Shown: in pieces, positions 3,517 to 5,063 of the stretch
How the letters are laid out: each line of letters opens with the position of its first letter
How positions within the stretch are numbered: the stretch's first letter is position 1
DNA from: Pseudomonadota bacterium
GTDB lineage: Bacteria; Pseudomonadota; Alphaproteobacteria; Rhizobiales; Rhizobiaceae
Assembly (NCBI GenBank): GCA_023388675.1
Contig: JAEWFU010000477.1
Location: forward strand, 1-5,063
Length of the DNA stretch: 5,063 bases
Direction of reading: 5' to 3'
Notes under the pieces: model-generated
Database searches by the model: none
What the model was told of the DNA's origin: nothing
What the model saw: the letters and a program-made list of their open reading frames with translations, nothing else
Made by a program: the position numbers and the translations under genes

Positions 3517-5063
3517 ATGCGTTCGTTACGCGGTTACACATTTGTCCTGGCGCTGGCGGTTGCAATGCCGGCAGCGATCGCCCAGGAAGCGCCCCAGCCC
3601 GAAGCGACCACGAAACTGGCCGAGCGCGTCTCCGTGCGGGCCAAGGAATTCATGGTCGCGAGCGCCCATCCGCTGGCTACGAGCGCCGGCTATGCCGTGC
3701 TCGAGGCGGGCGGTACCGCCGCGGATGCCGCAGTCGCCGTTCAGGCGATGCTGGGGCTGGTCGAGCCGCAGAGTTCAGGCCTGGGAGGCGGCGCCTTTGC
3801 GCTTTATTGGGACGCCGCACTCGGCGAGTTGACCACCTATGACGCGCGCGAGACAGCACCGCTTGCCGCCGACGAGAAGTACTGGCTGGGTGAAGACGGC
3901 GCGCCTGTGGAATTCATCGCCGCCGTCGTCGGCGGCCGCTCGGCTGGCGTGCCGGGGACGCCGAAGCTGATGGAAACGCTGCACGGCAAATTCGGACGTC
4001 TCCCATGGGGCGGACTGTTGCAGCCCGCGATCGATACGGCGGAGCAGGGGTTCACCGTCTCGCAGCGGCTTGCCGATGCGATCCCCGAGGCGCCCGGGCT
4101 CGACACGTTCGAGACGACGCGCAGTTACTTCTTCGATGCCGCCGGCAGCCCGCTTGCCGAAGGCGCCACGCTTGAAAACCCCGCCTATGCGCGCACCCTG
4201 CGGCTTGTCGCCGATCAGGGTGCGGCGCCTTTCTATACCGGCCAGATCGCCCGCGACATCGTCGCAGCGGTGCAGACCGAGCCCAATCCCGGCCTGCTGA
4301 CCATGGAAGATTTCGCGCGATACGAGGTGATCGAACGCGAGCCGGTCTGCATCGACTATCGCCAGAACGAGGTCTGCGGCATGGGTCCGCCGAGTTCGGG
4401 CGGTCTCACGGTTGGCCAGATGTTGGCCATGCTCGAGGCCTTCGACCTGCCGGCGATGGGTGAAGGCGTCGAGGCGCGCCATCTCTTCGCCGAGGCGTCA
4501 CGCCTGGCCTTCGCAGACCGCGGCATGTACATGGCCGACAGCGATTTCGTCGACATGCCGAAGGGGCTTCTGGACCGCGCCTATCTGGCGGAGCGCGCCG
4601 CGCTGATCGATTCGTCGGCATCGATGGGCAAGGCTGAGGCCGGCGATCCGCCCTGGGACGAGACGAAGCTCTATGCCCCCGACGTGGAGCGACCGCGCCA
4701 CGGCACCTCGCATTTCGTCATCGTCGACGGCGACGGCAACGCGATCTCCATGACGACGACGATCGAAAGCGGCTTCGGCAGCCGGGTGATGACCAACGGC
4801 TTCCTGCTCAACAACGAGCTGACGGACTTCTCCTTCGCGCCGGAGGCAGACGGCAAGCCGGTCGCCAATCGTGTCGAAGCGGGCAAGCGGCCGCGCTCGT
4901 CCATGGCGCCGACGATCGTGTTCCGCGACGACCGGCCGGTCCTGCTGACCGGCAGCCCGGGCGGCGCCAACATCATCAACTATGTCGCGCTCTCGCTCGT
5001 TGCCCTGCTCGACTGGAACATGGACCCGCAGGAAGCGGTCGACCTGCCGCATGTCGTCAACCT
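3517..5063 (+). CDS. ggt: Gamma-glutamyltransferase precursor (3' end outside window)
   Basis: Transfers or hydrolyses gamma-glutamyl groups of glutathione and related amides in the periplasm. 515 residues are visible; the frame is open at the end, and families of this type run to about 570-590. A Sec signal peptide (MRSLRGYTFVLALAVAMPAA, cleavage likely after A22) starts the protein. In the large subunit, R111 in DARETAP matches the glutamate-binding arginine of E. coli (R114), and PPSSGGLTVGQML is a family landmark. The precursor should self-cleave before T397 (HGTSHF), the nucleophile. Small-subunit landmarks are D437 in NNELTDFS, S461-S462 in PRSSMAPT and the oxyanion pair G482-G483 in SPGGAN. 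The residue matching E. coli N411 is E417, as in the Bacillus-like branch. The stretch from D437 to S461 is 5 residues shorter than in E. coli and has no tyrosine, so the lid over the active site is probably short or absent. A relative acting mainly as hydrolase or on acyl amides is possible. Confidence 0.96.
   Translation, partial: MRSLRGYTFVLALAVAMPAAIAQEAPQPEATTKLAERVSVRAKEFMVASAHPLATSAGYAVLEAGGTAADAAVAVQAMLGLVEPQSSGLGGGAFALYWDAALGELTTYDARETAPLAADEKYWLGEDGAPVEFIAAVVGGRSAGVPGTPKLMETLHGKFGRLPWGGLLQPAIDTAEQGFTVSQRLADAIPEAPGLDTFETTRSYFFDAAGSPLAEGATLENPAYARTLRLVADQGAAPFYTGQIARDIVAAVQTEPNPGLLTMEDFARYEVIEREPVCIDYRQNEVCGMGPPSSGGLTVGQMLAMLEAFDLPAMGEGVEARHLFAEASRLAFADRGMYMADSDFVDMPKGLLDRAYLAERAALIDSSASMGKAEAGDPPWDETKLYAPDVERPRHGTSHFVIVDGDGNAISMTTTIESGFGSRVMTNGFLLNNELTDFSFAPEADGKPVANRVEAGKRPRSSMAPTIVFRDDRPVLLTGSPGGANIINYVALSLVALLDWNMDPQEAVDLPHVVN

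Noticed and set aside
3775..4482. A 235-residue minus-strand open frame opposite ggt
   Set aside because: It lies wholly within the conserved GGT coding frame on the other strand and has no recognisable domain.

Overview
The window is GC-rich, densely coding and biased to G/C at third codon positions. A Tat-type TRAP binding protein, an AraC-family regulator, a GlsB/YeaQ-type small membrane protein and a periplasmic gamma-glutamyltransferase together fit an alphaproteobacterium, possibly of the Rhizobiales or Rhodobacterales. That placement is inferred from gene style; no marker gene is present.

Layout. Positions 1-2015, minus strand: a tripartite TRAP transporter operon read right to left as dctP (periplasmic binding protein), dctQ (small permease) and dctM (large permease, cut off by the window start). 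Positions 2016-2192: a divergent regulatory gap holding several dyads. Positions 2193-3068, plus strand: an AraC-family regulator with an N-terminal cupin-like sensor region and a C-terminal double helix-turn-helix, probably the regulator of the divergent transporter. Positions 3069-3095: a short convergent gap with a perfect hairpin overlapping the regulator's stop codon. Positions 3096-3347, minus strand: an 83-residue GlsB/YeaQ/YmgE-family membrane protein. Positions 3348-3516: a second divergent gap. Positions 3517-5063, plus strand: a gamma-glutamyltransferase (GGT) precursor with a Sec signal peptide, open at the window end.

How the genes may work together. DctP captures a small, probably carboxylated solute in the periplasm and DctQM imports it with an ion gradient. 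The AraC protein probably senses the solute or a product and controls the operon from the shared gap. GGT would release glutamate or amino acids from gamma-glutamyl compounds in the same compartment. A link between GGT and the transporter is possible, but the GlsB-type gene and orientation changes lie between them, so they may be unrelated neighbours.

I see no exotic system: no mobile element, CRISPR array, tRNA or rRNA. The points that merit a second look are regulatory: a perfect 10-bp hairpin at the dctP-dctQ junction, a TTG start overlapping the dctP stop, and a 24-bp dyad plus a hairpin-borne second Shine-Dalgarno-like sequence in the dctP leader. The GGT also has a short, tyrosine-free lid region.
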